In this document: positions 46,424-57,640 of the stretch, one piece after another
How the letters are laid out: each line of letters starts with the position of its first letter
Numbering within the stretch: position 1 is the stretch's first letter
Assembly: GCA_012932865.1 (NCBI GenBank)
Contig: SAXG01000064.1
Span: forward strand, 134,952-198,951
Direction: 5' to 3'
Length of the DNA: 64,000 bases
Origin: Amylostereum areolatum
Taxonomy: Eukaryota > Basidiomycota > Agaricomycetes > Russulales > Stereaceae
Program-made: the position numbers and the translations under genes
Notes under the pieces: model-generated
Seen by the model: the letters and a program-made list of their open reading frames with translations, nothing else
Databases searched by the model: none
What the model was told of the DNA's origin: nothing

Positions 46424-49174
46424 CTAATCCCGCCCCCGCCTTGTAAACGTCAACGGCACCCGAATCGGCCTGTCCGACCCCCCCCGCCACACATCAGAAC
46501 CCGCGCTCGGCTTTGAAACAAAGAACGAAAAAAAAAAAAAAAACACGGACGTGGTCGTTATCCCCGGCTTGGACGCCAGCACCCGCGCCTTGCGTCCCTC
46601 GAACGTCTCGCCCGCGAACCGCGCCTCGGGCGTGACCGACACCGCGTAGTGCGCCATCAGCACCGCGAGCGCGGCGGTGGCTTCCGTCTCGGCGAACCTG
46701 GACGGGCGCGCGGGGGGCGGGTCGGTTTTATGCGTGTTTATCAGAACGAATGAGCCACGCACTTGCGCCCGATGCACGCGCGCGGGCCCGCGCTGAAGGG
46801 CACGAACGCGTCGCGCGGCCAGGCGTCCTCGAGGAAGCGCGCAGGCTTGAACGCGTCCGGGTCGGTCCAGTAGCGCGCTGACGGGGGCGGGGGGTCAGCC
46901 GCTCGATCCAGATCTGGGTTTTCGGGGAGGACAAGAGGGGATCGACGGACGATTGTGATGCATCCCCGGGACGTGGAGGACGATGGGCGTGCCCTTGGAC
47001 ACCGGGAGCGACGTCGTCTCGTTTCGGGAGTTGCTGATGACGAGGACGGTGTCTTCTGCGCTTTCTTTGGGGATGCCGGTCACCTGTGAGGGGCGCGGCG
47101 TAGGTTTAAGGGGTGGTGCTGCACGGCATAGAAGGAACGAATCTTACTGGGGGCCTGTTGATTGCGTGAGAATCGAGGTCAATATATGGGGAGGGATTGG
47201 GAGGGAGCGCGACGTACATGAGGCGGAGGGTCTCGTACAGCACGCTGTGAACGACGACGAGTCAGGCGACGCACTGAACAGACGAGCAGAGGATACCACG
47301 CACGCGGTCGTGTATGTGAAGGATCCCATATCCTCGTACGTCTAGAGCTCGCAGAGAATCAGCACCCACGAGAACAAGGACAGCGAACGGGCGACGCACG
47401 GGCGCGACGGCGGGGTCGGGGATGACGCGCTTGACCTCCGCATACAATCGGTCCTGCTCCGCAGGGTAAAGCGCCAGATACGCGAGCGCGAAGCAGAGCG
47501 TGTGCGCCGTGGTCTGCCCGTGCATATAAGTACATACGCGTACGCCGCAGTGCGGTACTGTTGTATTGTGGGGAGAGATGGAGAACACGCACCTCGTGGC
47601 CGGCGACGAGGAAGACGAAGATATTTCCTGATCGGCGCGGGTATTTCCGAGGAGGATGTGCGGGTTAGAAGGGCGGGGGGCTGTGGACAGGAAAGCAGGG
47701 GGGGACGAAACGCACCGACGAGCTCCCGATCCGACAGCTGCGTCTCCGAGTCCGCCTCGGCGGCATCGAGCAAAATACTGAACAGATCGTCCCGTTCCTC
47801 CTTCTTTACCTCCGCCCGGCGCTTCTGGATCATCTCGAGCATATAGTCCTGTGCGAACAAGAGCACGCTCAGTTTCGCGGCGGAAAAAGCATCGATGAGG
47901 AAGGAAGGGACGGAGAACGCACGTCCAGCTCGTCGAACCCCGTCCGCACCCTGCGCAGCCGCGCCGTGAGCCCGAGCGCCCAGCGCGGGAGCACGAGCTT
48001 GAGGAAGATGTCCGTCGACACGATCTGCATCGCGTCCTTGAACGTGAGCCGGTGCCCCTCAGGTATCTTCATGTCGTCTTTCCAGGAGATGCGTCTGCCG
48101 AAGCCTTGCGTCCCAGATTCCCGACGTCTCCGTAAGTTCGGCGAGTAGAACAAGGAGGGTGGGTAGGAACGTACCGGCTGCGCCGATGACGAAAAGAGCG
48201 AGCTGATGCGGCGAGAGGAAGGTGAGGATGGACGGCAGGAAATTCGAGTGAGCCTGGAGACAGGACGCACGGGAACGGTCAACTCCAGCATGTCGTCGAC
48301 GACCACCTCCGACGCGCCTCCCCACACATTTTCCATCAGATCCATCACGATCCCCACCGTCTCGTCCCAAACGAGCTTGTTGTTCCTCTAAGCACGGTGG
48401 TCCGGCCGCCCTTTCGTCAGTCTCCCATGATACATAATGATAGGGTCCTCGCACTGCTGGCAGCACCGCAACAAAAAAAATAGAAACGCACCTCCGAAAA
48501 CGCCGGTGCAGAGCACCGACGGTACCGCTTCCACTCCGCGCCCTCGGTGACGACGATGTTCTGTCCGAAGAGGGCGAGGATGGCGTACTGCGCGACGGGC
48601 TTCGGGAAGCGCGCGCGGTGCGTCGTCACTTCCTTCACCGCGACGGGGTCCGCGAGCACGACGGTCGTGCGTGTGCGGGGGTAGACGCTCACCTGCACCG
48701 GCCGCCACGCCACGCGTCAGCGTCAGCGTCAGCTCAGCTTTCCGTTATGTCATGATGGATCGAGGGCGAACGCACCCGCGTGTACGCGTCCCAGCCGAAA
48801 CGCTCGAATTCTGTGGGTTCAATCATGTGGTACATAGACGTTTGGCGGCGGGAAGGCAGCAGGTCAGGCGGAGGTCAGAGGGATGGGAAAACTTTGTGCG
48901 CACCGCTGAATCCGGCTGCGAGCGACCTCGGGGGCGCGTTCTTGAACCATGCTCGGGCGACGGCGAGGACGGAGTTGGGACTGAGCACTTGGCGGAATCC
49001 GGGGAAATTGCTGGGGGGGGGGGGGGGAGATTGCGATGAGGAGAGACGAAAGAGAGAAGGGAAAGATTGAGTTGTGCACCCGATGTCCTTGAGCTTCCGA
49101 CGGTACTCCACTGCGCGTTGGAGGAAATAGACCAGGAGGAGAGTGAGGACGAAGAGCGGGGCGGCGTGCTCCAT
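46424..49174 (-). CDS. Cytochrome P450, copy B
   Basis: Same exon pattern as copy A on the opposite strand. Start at 49174 (MEHAAPLFVLTLLLVYFLQ anchor). Intact landmarks: RFPKPVAQYAILALFGQNIV, ISWKDDMKIPEGHRLTFKD, I-helix LVAGHETTAHTL, ETLRLMPPV across the 7-nt microexon, DAFKPARFLED, heme loop FVPFSAGPRACIGRK near 46763-46800. All splice signals seen in copy A are conserved, and the tail RPIRVPLTFTRRGRD ends at 46424. The A/V change in the I-helix and C/Y change before WTDPDAF are the clearest near-site differences from copy A. Substrate unknown. Both copies look functional. Confidence 0.85.
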
Positions 49175-49479
49175 TGGTGCGGCGTCGAGGTTCTAGGGGT
49201 GTCGATGTGTGCTTTCGTTTGTGGATGTTGTTGGGGAAGGATGTCGTTGGTGGGAAGCCGGCTAAGATGATGATAAGCTTGAGCGGCCGGGGAAAGGGGA
49301 GGAGGGAAAGATGCGAGTGGGTTTTCTAAGGTTTAGGTGACGCGTACGGATCCCACGCGGGGCGAGCCTGGCCGAGCGTGAGATGACGCTACGGAGGATG
49401 ATGTGAGATAGGTATGACGAGCGTGAGTAGCAGGAAAGTGGGGGAAGATCGCGTGCGATGCGTGCTTCCGGTCCTCCGC

Positions 49480-49975
49480 GGCAGAGTTACAAGACGAAGA
49501 ACGGGTGCAGTTCGCTGTGCCGTCATTTTGTTATCGACCCGCGTTTCTCTTCAACACCGAGCGGACACAGTGGACGAGGCATGCAGTACCCGTTTTCCCG
49601 CGATCTCGAGACCCGCTGAAACTCGCGGTCGGAACGTCCGACTCCTAGTGATATCAAGCCATTGAGTAAACGCCGTAGCCTGCGTCAGAACTCAATCAGT
49701 TAGAGCACCACGGATTACATCCCCCTCTATACTGAAAAAATAAAGTATACTCAGGAAAAGAAAAAGACGTGCGAGGAACAGTTCAACAGATGAAGAGGAG
49801 ATCGAGCGGGCTGCGAGCCAGTGAACGGGGACGGCGGAGGGAATGGTCGGATCGAGGACCTGAATCGAAGCGGGCGGGATGGATTGTGGCTTCCGAGGGA
49901 CTAAAAGAGAGTTTCGAGAAGGAGCGGGATCTGCACTCGACGCCGGCGCTGGGTGCAGAAGAGACCAAGTGAGGA
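49480..49975 (+). pseudogene. Unknown gene fragment, right-arm copy
   Basis: Matches the left-arm fragment on the other strand. The 49769-49972 frame reads SDRGPESKRAGWIVASEG and KESFEKERDLHSTPALGAEE, ending with a stop after TK. Shared loss of the upstream part in both arms suggests it was already broken before duplication. Confidence 0.5.
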
Positions 49976-50113
49976 AGGCGGCTGTCCATATTCGGGCGTT
50001 CGGGACTTGCCGTCGTCGTAGCTCCTTCCGCGCACGACGAACGATGACATCACACTCTGAGTAGTCTCTGTAGCTGACCTTATGTATTTTTCATGTTACA
50101 GCGCTAGAGGTAT

Positions 50114-50187
50114 GGGCGCATGGTGTAGTTGGTTTATCACGCTCGCTTAGCATGCGAGAGGTGTCCGGTTCAATTCCGGATGCGTCC
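50114..50187 (+). tRNA. tRNA-Ala (AGC)
   Basis: Cloverleaf by eye: acceptor GGGCGCA with TGCGTCC, D arm GTG...CAC, anticodon stem CTCGC/GCGAG around loop TTAGCAT (anticodon AGC), and T arm TCCGG-TTCAATT-CCGGA. No intron. The discriminator base is A at 50188. B box matches GGTTCAATTCC. Decodes GCU and, after A34 to inosine, GCC/GCA. Confidence 0.95.
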
Positions 50188-50188
50188 A

Positions 50189-50301
50189 CTAATTGGCTAC
50201 ATTAATTTTTGCCCTTCACCCATAGGACCATATCCAGTCGAACTTCAAAGTACACAGGCAGGCAGGTCCGTTAAGAAAATCTTCCAAAACGTGATCTTAG
50301 A
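50189..50301. other. tRNA 3' flank
   Basis: Short AT-richer flank containing a T run after the tRNA, compatible with RNA polymerase III termination. Confidence 0.4.
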
Positions 50302-51767
50302 GATTTCTTAGCCTGTTCGTAAGAAATTACCACTTGCCTCGCTTTGGGAACTCCATACATCAGCCATGTTGTACGAATTTCTTAATACTGACGAGCTCGT
50401 GTGTCAGCAACGGTCTACCTGCGGTGCAGGTTCAGGACGTCGCGACGAGGTACAAGGCGAGGAGAGACGAGGATAGGATCGAGGGGGGCGAGTGATAAAC
50501 GAAGGTGTGGACCTTCCCCTACAGCACTTAGGGAGGATCCCCCAGGTAGCCGGAGAATAGAAAAGGTCGAGATGACCCTCTCCTCATAGATTAGTGAGCC
50601 CTTATATACATGAGGATAAGGACCCAAACAAGGACAAACGAGGCCGGAGTAGGAGTGGGTCAGGACAGACTACGAAGTGGGTACCACGGAGTACGCAGTG
50701 GGTCACAACACGAGGCGAGGTAAGTATGACTCCAAGGTCTAGATCATGACCGAGGAAGCCGAGAAGACCGGTATGCCCGAAGGGCCGGACGCGATGCGAA
50801 GCGAGGCGAAGTCCGATGCGAGGTCCGATGGTAAACTATAGTAAAGTAAGGTCCGATGTATATATTTAGGAGGCGTTCATGACATCGTGCCTGTTCCATC
50901 AGGCTGCACAGATCTCTCTCAGATCTCTCAGTGGGCCAATCATCATCAGTGCATCATCCCCCAAACAGGCCTTCATTTTCCCTCACCCCTTCTCCATTCG
51001 TCGCAAAAGCAGATACGAGATGTAAAAACCATTATATTCATGCTACAGAACATATATGATACAATGTCTAATGCTACAGCCACAATACAGTCATGAATAG
51101 CCCGAGCCTATCTGCTTCTCCGACTTCAAATCTACAACAATCATTAGCAACGGGAAACAGAAAATGCCAGCAAGGTGACTTACCAGCATGCATCCATGAA
51201 CTGTAGCCTAAAGTAGGTACATCTACATAAGAGAATAAGCACAGAAAAGACCGATGAGAAAGGAAACATACCGTGAGACAGCCCAGCCCAACAGTGCCAG
51301 CTCGCCGAGTTGTCATCGCGCATCTACAGAGCCGTGAGCGACAAAACCATAGTGATTGAATTGCACACGCACCCATGTTAGTCGCGAAGAAGAAGGTGTG
51401 GAAAAGGGCCGCTGCGTTGATGCGAAGGAAGAAGGAAGAAGGCGAGGCTGAGGATGACCCAGGATGGCGCGAAGGACGAGGGGAACGGGGAGAAAGAGTG
51501 AACGAGGGAACAAAAGCGCGAAGTCGAACTTTTCTGTTGATGGTCACGTGTGTCTGTTGAGTTCCCACGGTGGTGAAAATCATGTGGTCCCAGGCGCGAT
51601 AAGCGCATGGAAGGCGGTGAGAGAGGAGATACATTTCTTAAGAATGTCGTTCTTACGATTTTCTTGGGAGGAGCACGGACTGACTGAGGATACCTGCTGC
51701 GGACCCCTGCACTGAGGGATTTCTTAAGAAATCATTTCACAATCTTACGAATGATGGGTAAGAAATC
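50302..51767. mobile_element. Candidate non-autonomous element with terminal inverted repeats
   Basis: The left end GATTTCTTAGCCTGTTCGTA (50302 onward, continuing AGA) matches the reverse complement of the right end, GATTTCTTACCCATCATTCG (51767 downward, continuing TAAGA), apart from a small internal difference. The right end is preceded by a perfect palindrome GATTTCTTAAGAAATC (51718-51733). Between them is about 1.4 kb without transposase. A minus-strand stretch at 51100-51640 has splice-like signals but its frames do not join cleanly. No clear target-site duplication is seen, so this is tentative. Confidence 0.35.
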
Positions 51768-53183
51768 CTTATCACGCAGATATCTACGAATCAACTATAA
51801 TTCCGGTTGGCCGTGTAGTGTTGAACAAACTATAGAGTATATTCAAATATAATCATAATAATATGCAAAAATACCATTAAATAGATGGCTGCCCATAATC
51901 GTAATTACAAGATATGATTAGATATGGGCTACATAATATAATATATCTACTCCTAGGTCATTGCAGCTAGATCACAGCTTACAAGGAGTCAATCCTTGGC
52001 TATACATCTGTTCTCTAAGGTCAATTCCCCCAATAGAGTCAGCAGACATAACATTGACATCAACTTTCTCATGTTTACACTGTCAGAAACGCAGTTTATG
52101 AGACCGATGAACCGCCTAAGTTGCGACGATGGGAGGAGCAAGAAGAAAATAGATTCGAGAGTGCCGGGGTCTAGGGTAGTGCAACGTGCACTACAGTACC
52201 GTATGACGAGATGGACAGTCTAGGGAAAAGGGAAGAGAAACACTGTCCTTATATACAAGTGGGAACGATGGTGCGATGCGATGCGATAGTGGTGCGAGTG
52301 GGGGGAACAATAGGAAAGGAGTCATGGGGCAGAGGACGAAGGTCCGGAGCAGTGATGTCATAGATAAGGATGCGGAACCCCGCTCGGAAGTCCGGGCAAT
52401 GACGTCATTGAAGCATGTGATGCAAGGGGAAGTCATGTGCCGTGACACGTCGCGTGTACGAGGTCTGCAAACGAAGAGAGAAATGGAGCGATCCGTGACA
52501 TACACTGTGGACAGCCATCTCCCAGTCATCTCAGCATTTTCCAAAGCATGTTAACAAGCTTGGGGAGGCTTTAATGAGAGCTTGTATACATATGACACTT
52601 CAGAAGCACTGATATACAATCATGTACTGTCATATCATCGATTACATGTCCGAGAATAGACCTGATTTGGAGTGATTTAGAGACAGGAAATGTGGGAGTA
52701 AATACAAAGTAAATATGATTAAATACGGATATGAATAAATATTCTTCTCTCCATACTCATATTTTTTCGTATCCATTATAATATGGTTCCTCAAGATATT
52801 TATTTGTATTTGTGCAACACTACTTCAAAGTCATGAGTCATAAGTTATAAATGCATAACTGACTATCTGACCAGTTGGCAGTGGCTAGTATGTACTCAAA
52901 TACAAGATAATAGGGTTCCCTCCAGTGTCCACCCTACTGCCCGAGAAGCGATGGTATAAGTATGTGGCTTGCAGTCGGATTCTAGGAAAGCTACTAGAAG
53001 TAAATTTAACACAACTGATTGGCAGGTTACAACGTATGCTCGCGTCGCCCACCTCGAATTGCAGCGATTGATTAGGGAAACTATTGCATGTATTGAACAG
53101 AGATTATAGTATGATTAGATGAGACCAAAGCATCATCGAGCTCGAAAGAAAAAGAGTCACGGTGTTCAGAGCCGCTCGACTGC
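51768..53183. other. AT-rich gene-poor DNA
   Basis: No supported gene; base composition drops sharply in GC between about 51780 and 53100. A promoter-like CCTTATATACAAGTGGG block near 52250 resembles CCTTATATACATGAGG near 50600, possibly old LTR or repeat remnants. A 14-nt perfect palindrome CAATGACGTCATTG lies at 52397-52410. Confidence 0.5.
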
Positions 53184-53977
53184 TTAGCGCGGGACGACGA
53201 CCTTGCGCAATCCGTGGACCCCCGATGCAGCATTCATTAGGGCCTGCTCTGTATCCCCCAAAGAAAGCCCACACCACATACCTGCGCTCAGCCGGCGCGC
53301 ACAGCGAAAGAAACATCGGAGCACGCACCATCGTTGTCTTGTACCCAGAGAAATGCCGTTTCGAACCCTCGGGCGTTTAAAACATTCACGCCGAGCTCAA
53401 TCATTCTCGCCTGCAAGCTTTCCACGCACACGAGCACGTTCAGCGCACGGAGCGCTGCACGTTCCCCTGAGTGCTCTTCCTGCGCCTGGGTCTGCGCCGC
53501 GCGGGAAAGGTGTTTCTCGATTCCATCGAGCATGAGCAGGAGCCAGACGAAGGGGGCCGAGACGCGCCCGGCGACGTAATCAGGGATCAGATACAGTGGC
53601 ACGCCGGCGTGGCAGCGGGCGGCGGCCTCTTCGGAGAGCGCGGTGAGGGTTTCGGAGGAGAGCGCGTCGGAAGAAACGCCAGCGAGGACGAAGTACGCGA
53701 GCGTGCAGAGCGGGTCGGGCCCGGAGAGCAGTGGGGCGTTGTTGTCGCCCGGAACGTGGTAGGTCGTGCTGGCGTAGGGTGGGCGGGGCTGCACGGCGGA
53801 ATAAACTGATGGCGAGATGGTGTATTTTATCGTTTTTCCGGAGGGGCTTGTGGTCAGGAGGGACCATTCAAGGGAGGGTGAGGGATCGGAGGGGTTGGCG
53901 GCGACGGAGATGACGACGGAGGAAGAAGGGAGGAGGTATCCTTCGTAGCCTGGGCTATAATGGTTTCGCGGGAGCAT
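53184..53977 (-). CDS. Unknown 237-aa protein
   Basis: Model: 53977-53329, 53248-53184, giving 237 aa. The join produces DNDEQALMNAASGVHGLRKV and a stop, a smooth C-terminus that supports the 80-nt intron. The N-terminal half is strand-like (GYLLPSSSVVISVAANP), the middle has helices with EEAAARCHAGVPLYLIPDYV and FVWLLLMLDGIEKHL. Not a clear membrane protein. No family recognised; a further 5' exon cannot be excluded. Confidence 0.6.
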
Positions 53978-54990
53978 CTGACAACGCGGGTGAGCTGAAG
54001 GACAAGTGCGTGAAATCGAAGGATATAAAGGCGACGCAGATGATCGACCTTTGGGAGGGGTGAGGGTGATCCACGTACCTCTGAGAGAACGAAACGGACG
54101 GAGATGGGTCAGAGATTCACTTGATTCTGGAGCCGGGGCTATTGTCGGGTCTGAGCTGCTGGGTGTGCGAACGCACCTTTTATGTGCGGGAGGAACTCTG
54201 ACGGTGGCGCGCAGCCCTCGGACTCAGAGGCCACATCCATTGTGGGCGCAAGATACAGCTGTAGCGCGCCCGATATGCACCTTTCAGAAAGCGTAGAGTG
54301 TGGCGTACAGCTGGAGAGGGAACGAGGTTGCCACCAGTAAGCTTTTGGATGGCGACGGGCCACGGCGGCAGCGCGCTAAAGACTGCACAGTGGTCCCACA
54401 CTAGATTCAGCCTGAGGAACTCGCGAGTCTATGGCTCTGTTTCGGAAGGAAGTGAAGATGCGGAGAACGGCGCGGCTGGGAGTGATGAATATGGAGAAGG
54501 AGTCGAGGACCGAGTGGCTGAAGTCTGAACAAGTTTGAAGTCGGCAATCGAAAAAACCCGAGTCACATGACGTGTGACCTCGCATCGTCGTCGTCGTCGT
54601 CGTCGTCGTCGTTGTCTTCCACGACGAGCACAGACATTACCTCCAAGTCCCCGGCATCGTCTGAAGGCTTTTTTCAAGAAAAAAGGACACCCTGCACCAC
54701 GCATTTCTCCACGACTCCAACGAAAAAGTGCGACGCGCCATTGAAGCCGCTCGCCGTTGCCTCCCGCCTCGTCCCGCCCCACGCTGTTCCGCCTCTTCTC
54801 CTGTCTCCTCAAGCTGGCCGCTTCCCCAGGACTCGCGTCCAAGTCGAAGCCCTCCCAACACCCGCACCCACCGCCGACGCACCCCGTCCCCTCCTTCCCC
54901 TTCTTCTCCAACCGCGTCCATCTCCCGCTCATCCTCCTCCCCGCCGCCGACCAGTTCAGACACGTCGTCCGCCGCCTCCTCCTCGCCGCA
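53978..54990. other. Divergent promoter region with CGT repeat
   Basis: About 1 kb upstream of both flanking genes. Long overlapping frames from 54567 on are GC artefacts. A (CGT)n microsatellite lies at about 54586-54612, next to CACATGACGTGTG at 54564-54576, which includes a bZIP-like TGACGTG core. Confidence 0.5.
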
Positions 54991-57572
54991 ATGGCCCCCG
55001 ACCTTGCCCCCGCGCCCCCGCGCCCACCCCCGCGCCCCGGACTGAGGAAGATCGAGCCGTATTGGTATCCGTACACGACCATGGCCAAGGGGAGATGGGT
55101 GGGGAGGGAGATTCTGGAGATCGTGTCGACGGAGTTCAGGGATCGGTCGGTGGAGTACTACGTGCGTTTCTCGCTTTTTTTTTTTGCTCGCGCGACGAGG
55201 ACCAGCGGCTGATGGGCATCGCACGACAGAAATACGCGCTGGACTCTGGGGTCACGACCATCAACGGCAAGGTAGCCAAACCCGACACCATCGTGCGCAA
55301 CGGCGATCGGATGGAGTGCGTTCGCTCTGTACGATGCGCTAGGCTTTCTCTCCTGACCGCCCCCCGCGCAGAAATATCGTCCACCGACACGAACCGCCCG
55401 TGACGTCGACGCCCGTCAAGATCCTCCACCACGACGCTGACCGCGAGTTCATCGTCATCAACAAGCCCGGTAGCATCGTACGTCCCTCTCACTGTGAACC
55501 AAGACCGGTTCGCCCTGGGTCCGGTCAGGGGTAGTTGGCCCGTGAATACGACATATTCCCTTGCCCCAGTCCGAGTGGGAGCAGGGGTGAACATGTCCCT
55601 ACCAGGCCCTTGCTTGCCGCTTTCGCCTGCCTTCCGCACATCACGCCTCTCACGTCCATATTTTTTCACCATCAGCCCGTGCACGCAACCGGACGCTACT
55701 ACTTTTTGTCCCTCGTCGAGATCCTCCAGCGCGAGTTCTCGTACGGAAAAGTGTACAGTGCGTCCTCTTTCTTTCTTCGCCTTCTCCATCCGCACGCTGA
55801 GAGGGCCCAGCCGTGAACCGCCTGGACCGCCTCACGTCCGGCCTCATGATCATCGGCCTCTCCTCCCAGCGCGCGAACCTCCTCACGCAGGAGTTCATGG
55901 CCGGCGAGGTGAAGAAGGAGTACATCGCCCGCTGTGCGGGCGAGTTCCCCGCGTGGGTGGTTTCCCCGCTCTTCCTTTTGCGCTCGGTCTGACGGCCGCG
56001 CGGCGGGGTGTAGAGAGGAGGTCGTCGTCGACCAGCCGCTGCTCACCGTCGACCGTCAAATGGGCCTCAACATCGTCCACCCGGACGGAAAGGTGCGGCC
56101 ACGCGTTTCCCCCCGCTCGGTTCGGCGCACGCCGCTGACCCGACGCCCGCCTTCTTCCGTCGACGCGCAGCCCGCGAAGACGATCTTCACGCGCCTGCAT
56201 TACGACGCGAACACGGACAGCAGCGTCCTGCACTGTGCGCATCCCCCTTTCGCTCCCCGAGCGACCCGATGCTCACGTCCGATCCAGGCCGCCCGCTCAC
56301 AGGCCGCTGTACGCGCCTTCGCTCTCCCGCTCGCACCCACGCTCACCTACCCCCTCCGCAGCGCATCAAATCCGCGTCCACCTCCAATACCTCGGCTTCC
56401 CCGTCGCGAACGACCCCGTGTACTCCGAGACGCGAATATGGGTGCGCGCGCTCTCCTCTCCCTCCCGCCCCCTCTCAGCCGGCTGAACGCCCTCCCAGGG
56501 CCCCAACCTCGGCAAAGGCGGGATCGACACCACGCCGTCCGAGGCGCGCCCCGCGCCCGTCCAGCCCGCCGCGCTGCAGTCCTCCGGCGCGGCGCTGACG
56601 TCCGAAGGCACCCTCCCCCTCCCCGCCTCCGGCCCTCGCCCTCCCGACGCCCTCCCCACGCCCGCCGCGACCGAGCCGGCGCCGCAGCCCGCCGGCGCGA
56701 AACTGCTCCCGCGCGAGACGGGGCAGGACATCGGGATGGGCTCGCCCGTGCCGCTCTCGGCGGAGGCCGTGGGCGTGATCACGCGTCTGCGCAACATGAA
56801 GGTGCGTCTCCTCCCTCCCTTGCCGTCTGCGTCGTTGGGTGCTGAGGGCGGGCGGGGGCGCGCAGGACGAGGACGAGGACTGGTCCCGCTGGCGCGACGT
56901 CATCTTCAAGGCCAAGGGCAAGCTGCACCCGACGGGGATGACGATGAAGCCGCTCCCGCTGCCGCACAGGCGCGAGCGCGGCGGGCCCCGCGTACGCGGG
57001 GACGAAGCCTCGGCCGCAGAACGCGACCCGCGCAGACGGCGACGGCGACGGCGACCGCGCCGCTGCCACCTCCCCCCGCGGGCGCGCCGGAGCCGTCGGA
57101 CGCGCCCCGTCCCACCGACGCCGACGCCGACGCCGACGCCGTGCCCCAGCTCACCGAGCCCGACGCGCTCGCGCGCCTCGCGGCGCTCCCCCCCGGCCCC
57201 GCGGACCCGGCCCTGCGCCGCGCGCCGCCGCCGGACGCGCCGACGGCCGCGCAGCGCGCGAGGCAGGCCGCGCAGCAGGCCGCGGTGCAGGCGCAGAACG
57301 GCGGGGTGCTGTTCTGCGCGGAGTGCTACCTGCCGCTGCACCCGGACCCGCCCGCGGAGAAGCTCTACATCTTCCTGCACGCGCTCCGGTACACGACCAG
57401 TCTGGGTGTGTTCGAGACCGGGATGCCGGAGTGGGCGGGGGCGGGGTGGGCGTGGGCAGAAGGCGAGGCGAGGGGTCGCGCGCGCATGGAGGCGGAGGCG
57501 GAGGCGGAGCGGCGGGGATCGATGGACAGTCGTGCTCTTCGTAGGGAGGCCGACAGACAGACAGATGGATAG
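54991..57572 (+). CDS. PUS9: tRNA pseudouridine(32) synthase, Pus9/Rib2-like RluA family
   Basis: Twelve exons: 54991-55161, 55230-55315, 55372-55477, 55676-55757, 55811-55952, 56014-56092, 56171-56234, 56288-56308, 56362-56441, 56499-56801, 56866-56991, 57036-57572, giving 598 aa with all phases closing. The enzyme isomerises U32 of cytosolic or mitochondrial tRNAs. Order of motifs: [18 protein letters not shown]4-like [38 protein letters not shown], catalytic [13 protein letters not shown] (Asp in RLD), [19 protein letters not shown] then [18 protein letters not shown]. Within fungi this set is Pus8/Rib2 and Pus9; no deaminase domain is present, so Pus9 fits better. The C-terminal 250 residues are long, Pro/Ala-rich and end in a Cys-containing [13 protein letters not shown] segment followed by [15 protein letters not shown]. 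Confidence 0.9.
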
Positions 57573-57580
57573 ATAGATGG
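57550..57580. repeat. GACA/GATA microsatellite
   Basis: Short run of GACA then GATA/GATG units at the stop codon of the PUS9-like gene; the last residues of that protein (ADRQTDG) come from it. Confidence 0.7.
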
Positions 57581-57640
57581 AGTACAGAACGGAGCGTGGG
57601 TGCAAAGCGGCCGCGGGGGTTACGTACATGCGACGACAGA

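Larger units (their letters stand above)
46190..50060. repeat. Right arm of large inverted duplication
   Basis: Inverted counterpart of 42000-45715. It ends about 50 nt before the tRNA-Ala gene. A roughly 34-nt insertion relative to the left arm lies near 49997-50030. Confidence 0.88.

Noticed and set aside
51074..51634. A 186-codon minus-strand frame with splice-like signals
   Set aside because: Candidate introns do not join in phase (an early stop results) and no family is recognised.
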